Origin: Gordionus sp. m RMFG-2023
Taxonomy: Eukaryota > Nematomorpha > Gordioida > Chordodea > Parachordodidae
Reading direction: 5' to 3'
Length of the DNA stretch: 64,000 bases
Assembly: GCF_954871325.1 (NCBI RefSeq)
Contig: NC_088778.1
Location: forward strand, 13,171,666-13,235,665
Below the pieces are notes generated by a model. It ran no database searches. It was given only the letters and a program-made list of their open reading frames with translations, and had not been told where the DNA came from. How positions within the stretch are numbered: position 1 is the first letter of the stretch; every line of letters starts with the position of its first letter. A program made the position numbers and the translations under genes. This document shows positions 48,181-60,067 of the stretch, piece by piece.

Positions 48181-48951
48181 ATGTATATTGTATTTTATAC
48201 TAAAATAAAAATATATCTCTTAACCAATTTCGTACATTTTAAATAAAGATAATTTTTTTATTAACCTCCTATCTTGTAAAAGTATGTTATATATAACTAT
48301 ATATAGACTATGGAACCGGCCGAAGGCCTGGCAAAAGCGGGCCTAAAGCCCGTCCAAAATGGGGTCTGGGGCGAAGTCCCCAGTATTAATTCCCTCACCC
48401 CTAGGAAATTCCTGGCTACTGCTATGGGACTTGGGATTGCTATAATAAATTGATAATACATTCCACTCTGATATTTGTCCACCCATCATAAATAAGGGTC
48501 AAATTTTTATTTTATCTTTCGGTATTTTAATCCTTTCATATTCACTGTTTGACAAATTTTTACTGAGTAAATATTTTGAGAGCATTTCAAATGCTGTTTT
48601 TAAAATTGAAATAATTTCTTCTAAATACACGTTGCATTATGGAAGATGGACAGTTTTAAAAATGGCTAGCGAAATTATCAATACATTTCATTAAATTGTT
48701 TTTCAGAAATATAAATTAATCCTACTTCTTATACTTATTTCAGTTATTATTAATAAAAAAACTTCCTTCCAATGAACCTTACTAGAGTGAGCTTGTTATT
48801 ATATTATCAAAAATGAACTTACATAAAAAATAATTATGATATATGAACCAAGAAGAAAAATATTTAAAATATGATAAAAATCCTGATTATTTGATCAAAG
48901 AAACATAAAATAAAATATTGGGAAACTATAGGGGAAATTTCCCCATCCCTA
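48181..48951. other. No gene; contains a G+C-rich triple hairpin
   Basis: Apart from the G+C-rich patch at 48310-48430 (separate entry), this spacer between two transposons is featureless A+T-rich DNA. Confidence 0.4.
48318..48383. other. Three consecutive G+C-rich hairpins
   Basis: GGCC-GAA-GGCC (48318-48328), CGGGC-CTAAA-GCCCG (48338-48352) and CTGGGG-CGAAGT-CCCCAG (48366-48383) lie within 66 bases. The patch is far richer in G+C than the surroundings. It may be the body of a SINE or MITE; no tRNA-like head is visible. Confidence 0.5.
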
Positions 48952-48959
48952 GTTATAAG

Positions 48960-51178
48960 CAGGGATGTGAACCCGGACCCGGATCCCTCTGAACCCTCGT
49001 ATTTTGGCTGAACCCGAACCCGGACCCGAACCCTTTTAAAAAGTGGAGGGTTCAAGGGTTCAGGGTAAAAATTTTAACAAATAAATTTTTTTTTTTAAAT
49101 AATGTAAAAATATTATTTTAAAAAATAATATAAAATTTTTATAATTTTATTAATTTTTTTCGTGGAATCATTTATTTTATATTCGCGCTTTTCTTTTGAT
49201 TTTCTTCCTGGACTTCATTTCATTTTATTTAGAGATTGATACCATAAATTATTTTCTAGTGTAAGTAATAATATTTTATTATGTAAATTTAATAATATGC
49301 TTTTTGCCTAAAAAAAAGCATTCATATTCAAATGTCTGAGGAGAATATGATGAATGCTTTAGTTGAGCTTGTTACAATAAATGGAAGACCTTTCAATATT
49401 ATTGAGGATTCTGGTTTAAAAAAAATTATTGATCCTATTAGTAAGGCAATTGGAACATCAATTAAACGTTTTAAAATTAAGGACTTAGTGGTTGATGAAT
49501 TGAAAAAAATACAAGCAAAAATTATAAAAGAAACAAAAAACAAATTAATTTCATTAAAAATAGATTCCGCCCAAAGATTAGGGAGAAATATTTTAGGAAT
49601 AAATATACAATATATTAAAGGAAATAATATAATCTTAAGAAATTTAGCAATGAAGGAGATCAAAGAAAGTTCAACTTCTGAAAATATAAAAAGAATGATA
49701 ATAGAAACTTTAAATAAATTCCATATTCCTTTAAGAAACGTTTATACCATTACTACGGATAATGGTGCTAATCTAGTCAAATCTATTAAATTATTAAATG
49801 AATGTTCATTGGACGAAATGGATGATATAGATATAAATAATGATGATAATAATTTTGAGGACATAAGTGAATTTGACATACCGGAGATAATAAAAGATTT
49901 TTCCACGAAGATATACTGTATCAGATGTGCAGCCCACACACTACAATTAGCTATTAATGATTCCCTCAAAAATAATATCTTTAAAACTATAATTGACAAA
50001 GCAAGGGATGTTGCTAAATATTTAAGAACTCCTACAATTGTACGAATATTAAAATCCATGAAAAGGCAAATGGCAATATTAGATTGCACAACCCGTTGGT
50101 CCTCTATCTGTATGATGCTAGAGCGATTAATAAGTTTAAAAGATTTCTGTGATGATTTTATTATAGGATCATGTGAAATCATTTTGTCAGAGGATGATTG
50201 GAATCAAATCAAAGACCTTACTAGGGTGTTGGTTCCTTTGAAAATTACTACATTACGATTGCAGTCAGAACAGTTGTGTTTATCCGATTTTTATGGCATA
50301 TGGGTGAGATGTCGATTAGAATTAGAAAAATTTACAAGTTCCTTTTCATACGAAATATTAGAAAACATGAAAATACGAGAGCAACAATATTTGAAAAATA
50401 GTGTTGTGTATGCCTCAATATATTTAGATCCTCGATATCAAGTTATATCAAGTATTGAGCAAAAGCAAATGGCAATAGACCATCTCGACGATTTATGGCA
50501 TAACCATAACTCTATTATTAACAATATATTGGAGGCTTCAACATCTAATGGTTGTAACGATAGTAATGATGATAGATAATATTAGAGCGGATGCTCGGAA
50601 ATTTTATTATTGAGATAGATAGAGAAAAAAAATAAAATTATCATCAGGATCAGATAGAAAGGTGAAAAAAATATCAATTGTATCTTTAATTGAAAAATTC
50701 TCAGAAGTTAAGAGAATTAATAGGGATAAAAATATTTTAACATTCTGGGAGGAAAATTCTCTAATATATCCTGAATTGTATACCTTGTCTAGATTCGTCA
50801 TGGCTGTACCGGCGACACAGGTACAATAATTTATATATTATAAAGATAACTATCTATTTTAGGTCAACGTAGAACGTGGATTTTCTTCTTTGAAATACAT
50901 ATTGTCTAATTTACGTGGAAATCTCAAGGATGATATTTTAGAAGATATTATGATCGTTCGATTGAATAAAATATTTAAAATTTAAAATATTTCATTTTGA
51001 ATTATGAATGTGTATATATATTGAAGTATAATAAAAATGAATGAAAAAAGTCTTATTTTGAGTCATTATTTTTATGTTCCCTGGACCCGGACCCGAACCC
51101 TGGACCCGGGTCCTTTAAAAATTTATTACAGGACCCGAACCCGGACCCTTTTTTTTTGTTGAAGGGTTCACATCCCTG
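48960..51178 (+). mobile_element. Well-preserved hAT transposon
   Basis: Perfect 8-bp duplication GTTATAAG outside both ends (48952-48959, 51179-51186). Terminal inverted repeats CAGGGATGTGAACCC / GGGTTCACATCCCTG. Subterminal GGACCCGGACCCGAACCC-type words repeat at both ends. The interior is one hAT transposase gene (next entry). Sharp ends and few coding breaks indicate a young insertion. Confidence 0.93.
49332..50985 (+). CDS. hAT transposase, near-intact, with a 42-nt intron
   Basis: A frame from 49332 to 50579 (415 aa) starts MSEENMMNALVELVTINGRP, typical of the hAT region after the BED finger. It contains YTITTDNGANLVKS (first catalytic Asp), YCIRCAAHTLQLAI (the C-x2-H motif and second catalytic region), CTTRWSS and YASIYLDPRYQ. 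Another frame continues from about 50633 with ISIVSLIEKF, LTFWEENSLIYPELY and VPATQ. A GT-AG intron at 50821-50862 follows, then VNVERGFSSLKYILSNLRGN, the C-terminal dimerisation domain, with a stop at 50983-50985. Between 50577 and about 50633 the frame shifts, so this copy has one break. A BED finger is not visible upstream; it may be lost or in an exon I cannot see. Confidence 0.85.
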
Positions 51179-51222
51179 GTTATAAGGTAATAAAGAAGGT
51201 TAAATAGCCATAATAATCAGTG

Positions 51223-53215
51223 TAGCGCTGTAAAGTAACGTATATGAAATTAACGTCGTTACTTACTGCCTTACCTTTGAAAAAAAATGAATCATTCGTT
51301 ACTTGTTTATGAAAGTAACAAATGAGCAACGCGTTTCTTTCTTTTTAATTAACGGTAACACAAAACTTCACTCGTTACTTAAAAATATGGTATTCCATTT
51401 TAATATATTTTTTAAATTTTATAAATAATCAACCACTAACGTTTTTCATATTTATTTTATTTATTACATTGTTGTTGAATTTTTTTATAATCAATCATTT
51501 TATATAAAATGAATTAATAAGCTGTTAAATTTTTTTATCAGATAAAGTAATCCTCTAGCCTCGTTGGTGAAATTTTGATTTTAATGCCTAAAGATTTTTA
51601 ATATTTAAAAGAGGTAGCAAAAAATGGCCTTTCGTAGAGGTGACTATTGGCGTAAATATAAAATTATTGAAATTTGTGTATTTTTTAATGCTTGGTTAAT
51701 AAATTTATCTTGTGTTAGAATAAAGTCGCAAGTAAAATCCCATATTAATAATTTACTGAGGTCCAAGGAATTTCAGTCATTCCGTCAGGTCTTAATCCAT
51801 CTGCGGGAGACAGGTTGGTGGGCTCAAGATGATTAGTTATGTGAGCGACTGTTTAACATTCATTGTTGACATGATTTATTGTGGCATTGATGTCTTCCTT
51901 GACACTATAAACAATTCAGCCCGTGGCTGTCTTTAGAATTTAATGGAGTAAATTTGACACAAATGCAAGGCTAGAAAATAGGCGTAACCCGATGGTGACT
52001 GTTAATAGCTTATCCTATAAGAGATTGCCAAGGTTTCGACTAGGGAGCGCTTCTAACCGTTTGTGACCAGCAAGTCTGTCTTCTAATCGGAGAAGTGGAT
52101 ACAGTTAAAAGATGGTCTGATATGGTTGATTGGAAGATGAGTATTAAAGGCGTGTAAAGATTATTGTAATGGATAGGATAGCAGTGTTTGGGGGTGTTGG
52201 CTCCCATCTATTTGTTACGTCATCCAGCAAATAGTCAGTGGGGGAATATGACGCCTGACATAGATTTGTTTATTAATCTGATGATAAAAGGGTGATAAAG
52301 CTAGAAGATTAAGTGGAACGATAAATCATTCGATTACCAAGTAATTGGACGAAGGGACTATTTCAATATTTAAATTTTTAAGGAATATTTTGAATTTGTT
52401 CTGAATTTTAGCTATAAAATTGTTGTTTGTGAGAAGGATGAAGAACGGAATATACATATAAATTTTGGAATGTAAAGACATCTGCGATTAAGAATAGACA
52501 TTGATTAGCTGGTAAAAGGGATACGTTTATACAGTCAAGATTGTTAATTTGAATCAATCAAGGTATGTTAATTTATATTTCCTAATAATATAATTTAATT
52601 TATAAAGAATATATGCCAATGACTTATTTCTTCAGATGAAGATGATTTAACTCTGCTCTGACCCCAAGATGAAATATTTTCTTGCAGAAAATTAAGGGTA
52701 CTAAGTCTACACTTTGCAAGTTTAGATTGTGACCTAATTCAAATATTTTACCCTCAAGGTTCAGCAGCTCTAATCCAAAAAAAATAAGATGATAAATAAA
52801 TTTAATGAGGATCGGAATGAAGATTTGAAGATTACCTAATGAGCTTTTTTGAAAATAAAGGTCATTCTATAAAAAATTTTTTTTATAAATTCCCCCAATT
52901 AAAATTTTTATTTATTAAATATGATGCAACCCTCTCATCCTTTGCGCCATTAATCGTGTTTATCACAGTGAAAGTTGTGATGAGCACTAAACGCTCTTGT
53001 TTATCTGATCAAAGATCAATTGTTAAAAATAAATTATTACAAAAAACTTATCATAATATATTATTTTTGTATAATTTTAATTTTATTAACTCTGGGGGAA
53101 AAAATAAATAAAAAGAAAAGTTATATATAATATTTAGTATTTTTTAAGTAAAGCGTTACTTTTTTTAAAATAGCCGGTAATGCGTTTCTTTTTTTAAGTA
53201 ACGCTTACAGCATTA
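51223..53215 (+). mobile_element. Decayed hAT element (GCTGTAAAGTAACG family)
   Basis: The left end is TAGCGCTGTAAAGTAACG; the right end, inverted, TAATGCTGTAAGCGTTAC. Inside each, AAGTAACG and AACGCGTTTC words repeat. Near 52895-53020 LKFLFIKYDATLSSFAP and STKRSCLSDQ match the hAT C-terminal region. The segment 51624-52560 is more balanced in composition and includes a 70-codon frame (51624-51836) that I cannot place. Flanking octamers match poorly, so the element is old. A fragment of the same family lies at 33711. Confidence 0.65.
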
Positions 53216-54194
53216 TAATAATGTAAAATCTTATTGACTTATAATTCAATGAGATACAATTGTAAGAACTTATTTAAATGCATATACATTTTAGATGGTG
53301 TATTGTATTTAGATCCATTTGAGATGATATACCTATATCCATTTGAATTATCTTTTAACAAAACTGGAGGTTAGCAATGATAAATAAAACGATAGAGGTT
53401 GATCTAGTTCAGAGTTCATAATAATCTTGTTATTTATCAACAAGAAAATGGAATGCTGATGATATATTTTGGGTATTTTCCAATTTTAAATTTCCCATCT
53501 ATAAGACTGATCATATCTTGTTTAGGTAAAAATATGCAAATAGCTAGGACTCGAAAATTTTTTAAATAAAATATATATTCCAAGGAGTTTTCTTTCATAT
53601 TACCAGAGGCTGCCAAGCTAAATCATGTGTCATCAAATTTTAATAACTTGAATATATGTTTTATATTTGTTTATGATATCCCTAAAAAAAATCTGTAAAC
53701 CCTCTAGAAGTTTCTTAACCATAAGAATTATCGCCACATTATTAATAGTTAATTTTTATTTTTGTTGTAAAATGTGGTCAGGTGACGTCTACCTTGATAT
53801 TTTGAATTTCAAAAACTAGAGGTATACATTAAGGTTACCCTCAATTCTCATACAATATTGAAGGCTGTGCGATATTTTAGAAATTCAAAGATAAATGAAG
53901 AATGAGGTGTTTGGTCACATAATATATGATGTCTAACCATTAAATAAAACTTTGAAATCAATATATACCTCAATAGGATTATTCGTTCGTTACCAACACT
54001 ATAATAGAGGCGAGCAATAAAAAATCTAATTTTATTATAAAAAAATAATCATTTGGTCTATAAATAATATATATATCAAAAATATACATAACATAAATGC
54101 ACAATGTCATAATAATAATTGTAAAGATTCTATAAACGGAATGTACAATTCGAACGTGCGATAAGCTACAAAATTATATATAATGTTGAATTTC
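53216..54194. other. No gene seen
   Basis: A+T-rich intergenic DNA downstream of the Asn-rich frame; presumably carries that transcript's 3' end. Confidence 0.4.
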
Positions 54195-54200
54195 TTTATT
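54195..54200 (-). promoter_or_regulatory. Poly(A) signal overlapping the stop codon
   Basis: AATAAA on the minus strand contains the TAA stop (54196-54198) of the Asn-rich frame. Confidence 0.4.
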
Positions 54201-55593
54201 GCAGGTAATTGAGATTTTTTAAATGAACGATATTTTGTCTTCTTCTATCAGTAGGGTTAAATATATTATTTTTAAGATTATTAAGGATGCTGGTACTATC
54301 AAAGGTATTTATACTTTTATAATTAATAAGGCCATTATTAATAATATTTTGATCATAATTATAGCCATTTAACATGCTTCTTGTATTACTGCTAGCTGTC
54401 GTCTTAGGCTGTACTAAATTATTTTGGATAGGTTGAGGTTCTTTAGACATATAAATATATCCATTATTAAATACGTTACCAGTCTTATAATCATTATTTG
54501 CAATATTATTATCGCAATTGATAGGGTTTATTTTAGAAAAGTTTACTTTGTTATGTGTTTCTATTGCCAGATATTTAGCTTTATTAGACTTCTTACGCTT
54601 ATTGCTATTTCGATTAGCTCTCCTTCTTCTGGCCAAGCTCAATTGGCGTTGCATGAGTTTATCTGATATCCTGATATTCTCATTGCCTTTATATTGTTCT
54701 GAAATATAAGAAATCTGTGATAAGCTGTTTTTACTAAAAACGTTATCGCTTTTTACATTATTATCATTATTGTCGTTATCATAGTTCGTTCCATGTCTGG
54801 TTGTCTCAGAATCATCTCGATTAAGTATAATATCATTGCCTATTAAATTGTGGCCCATTGTATTTGTATCATTTTTAACATATTGAGCCCTTTGAAAATT
54901 ATTTTTGTGCCCAATATTAGAATTATTAAAATCATTAAGGTCACTGAAAGTTCCCGCATCACTATTACCATTGTTGAGGCTATTGAGAGGGTAGCCAGTG
55001 GTATCGGTGGATATCGAACCAGGAGATATTCCATTCATGTCGTTCTTGTACCTTTCTCCTCTGTAACATAACGATGAATCACAAAATCGTCTTTGCATCC
55101 TTTCGTTCATCATGAATTCACTTTTCATAGCTACATTAATGTCATCCCTCTTTTTATTTTTTATATAATTTTTACAACTGTGATCAAACAAGTCAGAAAA
55201 GCTGTTCTCGTCAAGGTTAGTTGTCATTATCGGCCGTCTTTTATTCTGATTTATATTGCGATCTATATTTTCCGTTTCATTAATGAGCACAACATCAAAA
55301 TCGATATTTTTCATGGGACCAAAGTCAGCCAAATTATTATAAAGATCAGCGAAGGGAGATTTTCTCTTATTCAAGCTTGGCGTTGGCGTGTTTTGATGAT
55401 TATTATTAATGATATGCTTGCCAGCTGTTTTTCCATTTCTATCTCTTTTGACTATTGTACTAAGCGTGCTGTTAGCGATTGTGGCAATTTCAGATGGTTG
55501 GTTAGTGGTTAGTTTTTTTCGAGAGTTGTAATAATAATTCCAAGATTGGGCGTGCCCTTTGGTTTTATATGATATTGAGATTTTTATCTATAA
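54196..55593 (-). CDS. Asn-rich open frame; alternative NKAIN tail or separate gene
   Basis: Open without a stop from an acceptor-like ATATTATAG (before 55593) to a stop at 54196-54198, about 465 codons; the first ATG is at 55374. Composition is Asn/Asp/Ser-rich with a basic patch near the middle (LARRRRANRNSNKRKK) that could be a nuclear localisation signal. No signal peptide, membrane segment or known domain is visible. It lies on the NKAIN strand only 38 bases beyond the short NKAIN stop. A second acceptor (CCAAAG, exon from about 55556) is in phase with NKAIN exon 56389-56335, which would give a long cytoplasmic tail starting LGHAQSWNYYYNSRKK. Against a shadow: there is no comparable long frame in this composition elsewhere. 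I am fairly sure that it is coding and unsure of its gene. Confidence 0.55.
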
Positions 55594-55631
55594 TATTCTG
55601 ATAGTAAAATTAATTACTAGAGTTCTATGCG

Positions 55632-58600
55632 TTAAATCGCGAAAGGATCCTTGAGGTAGCTATATGCTCCAAAATCTAATCCCCTTAATCTTAATGACGC
55701 AGTATTATTTATAAATCCCCCCCCCCCAGAGAAATTTTCCCCCTACAAAAAAATTATTTAATAAATTTGCGATAATTTTTTTTATATTATTTCTCTCGAA
55801 TTGTTTTAATGTCTTCAGCGAATGTGTTCAAGTCTAATAATTTGCGCCAAATTAATATTTTTTGGTTGGTATTATTAGGCATATCGCCTAAGGCCATTTC
55901 CAAACATAACGTTTTTTCAAAGCCGTTTTTGAGGCATGTAAAATAATTCGTCGAATTAATTTTTCAATTAATCCTTAATAAAAATCAAAAGAAATAAATA
56001 ATAATACCAGGAATATGCCTCTTACGCTTTAAAATGACGTTATGTTTGGAAATGGCCTAAGAGAAATATAGATAAAAAATATGAAAACTGTTTTGTTTGT
56101 AAAAATTATTCGAAATCTATTTAATATTATATACTAAAAAACTCTTTTTTAAATGACTTGATGCAGTGACATCTGATAACTCCCCTTCCCCCAATATAGA
56201 GGTCACTGATAATATTTTAATCTTCAAATTTCTATAAAATATATATTAATTTTTTTATAATAAATAAAAATTTTGAAATCGAATGCAAAATTTAAAATTA
56301 TAAAAAATATTATAAGAATTAACTAAATATAAACCTAATTTGGTCAGCGGAAAAAAGCCATAATAGAATGCAATAATTAATCCAATAACCTGTGGATAAA
56401 ATGTATTTAAAAACAATGATTAAGCAATACCCCTAACAAAAGCTGTATGCAAATATGTATAAGATCAACAAGATGCCCATTAAAAGTGCATTCAGATAGT
56501 TTGGATTTAATATTTGATTTTATAAGTGAACTAAGAGTGCATAAAATATGTTTAGAAGACCACCAACTCCTACCACCATATATTTGATTGCCCAAATTGA
56601 AATTCAACAGATGATATGCCTATAATAAATAAATAATTATTGATGAGTTATGAAAGAAATATAATATTAACTTGTTTTAAAATTCCAAGTTCAGTATAAA
56701 TGCAACATAACAAGAGATTCCATCCAATCCAAATAAACATCCAAAATTTATACTATAATTAGAAATTATAATTTATATTTAAAAAATATATAGATAATAT
56801 ATATTGGTTTTTTTTAAATTTTTATGTTATATAAATAAATATATGTATGATTTTCTGGATCTAATTGATTTAAATATTTTAATATATAAATGTTTTTTCT
56901 CTGGCAATGTTTTATTTTTTAAACTTAAGATTATTTTTTATGGGTGGTTTTTAAATTTGAAAAATATGATTTTGTCAGAAATATAATATCTCTTATAATC
57001 GTATTAATATAATCGATAGAAAAATAATATATTTATTGTGGTCACATATTTCTAGGTAAAATTGCTTATTCAAAGGGTAGGTATTCTACACATTTTAGTT
57101 AGTGTATTATGGTACAATATAATTTATATTATTTAAAACAATGTAGAGAAGACACATACACATATTATACATCAGGGTTGGGTATTTGACCGGTTAAATT
57201 ACAATATTAATTTTATTTAATATTATATAATAGTTAATAAAAAATATGTTTATAAATGAAAGCATATAATTAATTCTGATATTTTGATAGATTTATTCTA
57301 AAATAACGCTGCGTTGGCTTTGGCAAAGTTAATTCAACGGAGTTATTATAATTTTCTTTATATTTTTAAAAAATAAATCATAAGTTATAACTAATTTTTT
57401 CGTAGTCAAGGATTTAAATCGAGTTCAATTCTTTGTATGAATATCGTTTCAATCGGAGTGATTTCCTTTTGAGGAAGAAGTTAAACTTAAAAGGGTTCAA
57501 AATGACATTCGTCACTTCCCTTAAATGACAAGGTGGACAAAATCCTTTCCACCAGCTTAATACCAACGTTTGATTAATGTTCAGAAATTCTAGGATTCCA
57601 CATATTTTGTCACTTTTACATCAAAAATTTATTACATCCGGATAATAAGTTAGTAGCATTGCAAGTAGTTGTATCAAATTATTTTAAATTTCTTATATAC
57701 CGGTTTTAATTTATTCTTCTACTGGTGCGATTGAATAATATGCAATTATAAAAAAAAAATCCGAATTTTTTCCTATACAAAGTTTTATATCGTCTATGAT
57801 AGAAAGTTTCTTTCTTTCTTTCAATTCTTCAAAGAAGGATGCTTTTAGAACTTTTTTGAAATTGTAATTTCTGCAAAATTTATGGAGGAGGCCCATCTTG
57901 AGCTAATCGTAATTAATATAAATTATATCATGGATGATTTCTTTGTGATAATACTGCATTGGCATGGGTTGATTTTTTTTAAATCGATATTATGTGAAAT
58001 AAATAAGGCGTCCAATTTCCAAATATCTCCAAAAGCTTTGTCTAAGATTGCAAATATTTTCGAGTGGATTAATTATTAATAGGGCGTATTTCTTTACAAA
58101 CTGGTTATTATTTTAAGATTTTACTTATGTGAAACGATAAGTTGCTAGCGGGGGCAGCATTTGCATATATTAAATATTTCAATTTTGTGTTGGTTGACAT
58201 TATCTCTTTTACAAATTCCTTTGATTTTCGATTGGTTAATATGCTAAAAAGCCGAGTAAACGATTGATTTTTTAGTCAAATTTGAACCCTATAAATATCA
58301 TTATTTTTTGGGGGGTGGGGAGAGGATTAGGATTGATTAAAGGTGTTTTACTAAGGCCGGGTACATATTATACAGGTGTTTAATAATGTTAATTCGTTCT
58401 ATTAGTGTGCATGACAAATAATATATCAAACATAAAAATTATATTTTAGTTATAGTATTTGACTTGAATTAATTAACAGACTTTCCAACCCTGTATCAAA
58501 GATGCACCGATATCTCTTTTAGTCGCCAATAAAATATTAGCAAATAGACGGGCATCATTTTTTTTAATTCATACATATTACATTTTTATTTAATTAATTA

Positions 58601-60067
58601 ATATATAAATATTGTGACAAAAAATGACTAGCATACTGGTATCGTTTAGTAAAATAATGTTTTGTCTTTAATATTAAATATTAAAAATTAAAAATTTTGA
58701 GGGGTGATCTTAAAATTAATTTTTATTAGTGATAAATATACCTGAAACGGATTATTGGTTATTTGATTCGCCTCGTATTTTAAAAATACGAATAACGAAA
58801 TTATTAGAATCAAAAATTCGAATCAGAATAAGGAAAATATATTATTTTTCAAATACTTTTTTATCCATTATTCAATCGAATTATTCATATAATTTGAAAT
58901 TTTTAGATTATTAAAAATATGTCAAATATACTACATTATTTGTAAATATTCCTAATATAATAAATATCAAAGTTTATTCACAAATATTAAAAATTATTAA
59001 TAAGTATTTAACATGTTCTTTATGGAACATAACATATTATTTTTTATTTTATTTACATGCCTATAAATCACTTTTTAAATTAATCTAATTTCTCAAGAGT
59101 TTGAAAAAACCTTTTGAGCAAAAATCTATTTTTTAAAGAAGAAAGAATTTTAATCAAATTTTACTTAAAATTCTTAGGTTTAAAAACATATTTTACATAC
59201 ATGAGAATTTCAAGATGAAATCACAAATCAAAAAAATTTTGAAGATTTTTTCATTTTTAAAAAATTTTTAAAGTATTTAATTTCCAAATTAAATCAAATA
59301 TATTCAACAAATCACATTGAACAATGTTTTTATTATTCATACAAATAGAAATAAAGAATTATTTGATTTCTACAAATACGAATAGTACAAATGATAATAC
59401 AGAAATAAGCATAATTTTCCATCAACTCCTAGTTATCCAAATTTAGAAACAGGCTTGTACTAGATAAGACAAAAATCAGCTTCTTTTTTAAAAATATTTT
59501 AATAATAATCATATATTTGTAATTGATGAAATTTATCTTAAGAAGGAATGCTAGTTACATTGAATAAGTTCAAATAATTTGCAAAAGGATTATATTATAT
59601 TTAACTCATCAAACTGGTAAAATATTGAAAGTAAAATGTCAAGTGATTTGTAAATTTTTTATTATATTTAATTAAAATAAAATGATTTAAATATGACTTT
59701 TGAAAAATAAAATCTTGATTTAAATCAATTTAGATTTTTATTTACATGCACTGACATCATCTACTCGTTAAAATTGAAGGTATCAATCATTGAAGATGCA
59801 TTTTTGAATATATTTCATAAAAATTATTAATTTTTACTTTAACTGATATAAATGATAACATGTAACCTATTAATATAAGAAATGTATATATTCATAATTT
59901 ATAAAATTTCAAGAGAATAGTATCATATATTTTTTAAATTACCAGTGACATATATTTTTCATAATCTTGATAAACGCCAAAGTAGCCCAATATCAAAAAT
60001 ATAATGTGAAAAAAATTCATAATAATAAGCAGCCACATATACCCCAAAAAATCAAATACATGTTTTT
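55632..60067 (-). CDS. NKAIN: NKAIN-type Na+/K+-ATPase-interacting protein (5 exons seen, 5' exon missing)
   Basis: Minus-strand exons 60067-59943, 56752-56672, 56619-56431, 56389-56335 and 55675-55632 join in phase with GT-AG introns. They read ..KHVFDFLGYMW, NFFHIIFLILGYFG, YQDYEKYMSL | YKFWMFIWIGWNLLLCC, IYTELGILKQ | AYHLLNFNLGNQIYGGRSWW, CTFNGHLVDLIHICIQLLLG | VIGLIIAFYYGFFPLTK | LDFGAYSYLKDPFAI stop. This aligns without gaps to the NKAIN core as I remember it (RQIFDFLGYQWAP; the YQYRPRY...IW..LW..WN region; SWW; the C...LE..H...Q helix; FDFIGGFDSYGY). About 164 residues are seen; vertebrate NKAINs are about 207. The N-terminal ~24 residues (MGxCSGRC..) should lie on an upstream exon ending in phase 1, which I could not find to 64000. 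Four membrane segments are expected, three of them visible here. In the family it binds the ATPase beta subunit. The last exon assignment is less sure because a longer tail (54196-55556) also fits in phase. Confidence 0.9.
55889..56060. mobile_element. MITE in the NKAIN last intron
   Basis: Perfect inverted arms AGGCCATTTCCAAACATAAC at 55891 and its complement ending near 56058, about 172 bp overall, with worn AAAGC / GCTTT words continuing inward. No coding. No clear target duplication. Confidence 0.75.
57173..58493. mobile_element. Candidate non-autonomous hAT element in an NKAIN intron
   Basis: Ends CAGGGTTGGGTATTTGAC and, inverted, CAGGGTTGGAAAGTC: nine matching terminal bases, of the CAGGG type used by hAT elements. 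The flanking octamers TTATACAT and TATCAAAG match poorly. Inside, two opposed short frames overlap at 57711-58079 with no recognised domain. It fills part of the 3.2-kb intron between NKAIN exons 59943 and 56752. Confidence 0.45.

Noticed and set aside
49328-50182. Minus-strand frames over the hAT transposase
   Set aside because: Shadows of the well-supported plus-strand transposase.
54424-55512. Forward frames opposite the Asn-rich gene
   Set aside because: Low-complexity shadows; the minus frame is longer, ends at a plausible poly(A) signal and abuts NKAIN in phase.
55623-55664. A 42-nt NKAIN micro-exon (CTACCTC...CTCTA) before the Asn-rich frame
   Set aside because: It would need a 30-nt intron and is out of phase with the preceding exon at 56335.
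57711-58079. Opposed frames of about 60 aa as genes in an NKAIN intron
   Set aside because: No domain, both strands open, and they sit inside a candidate hAT element.
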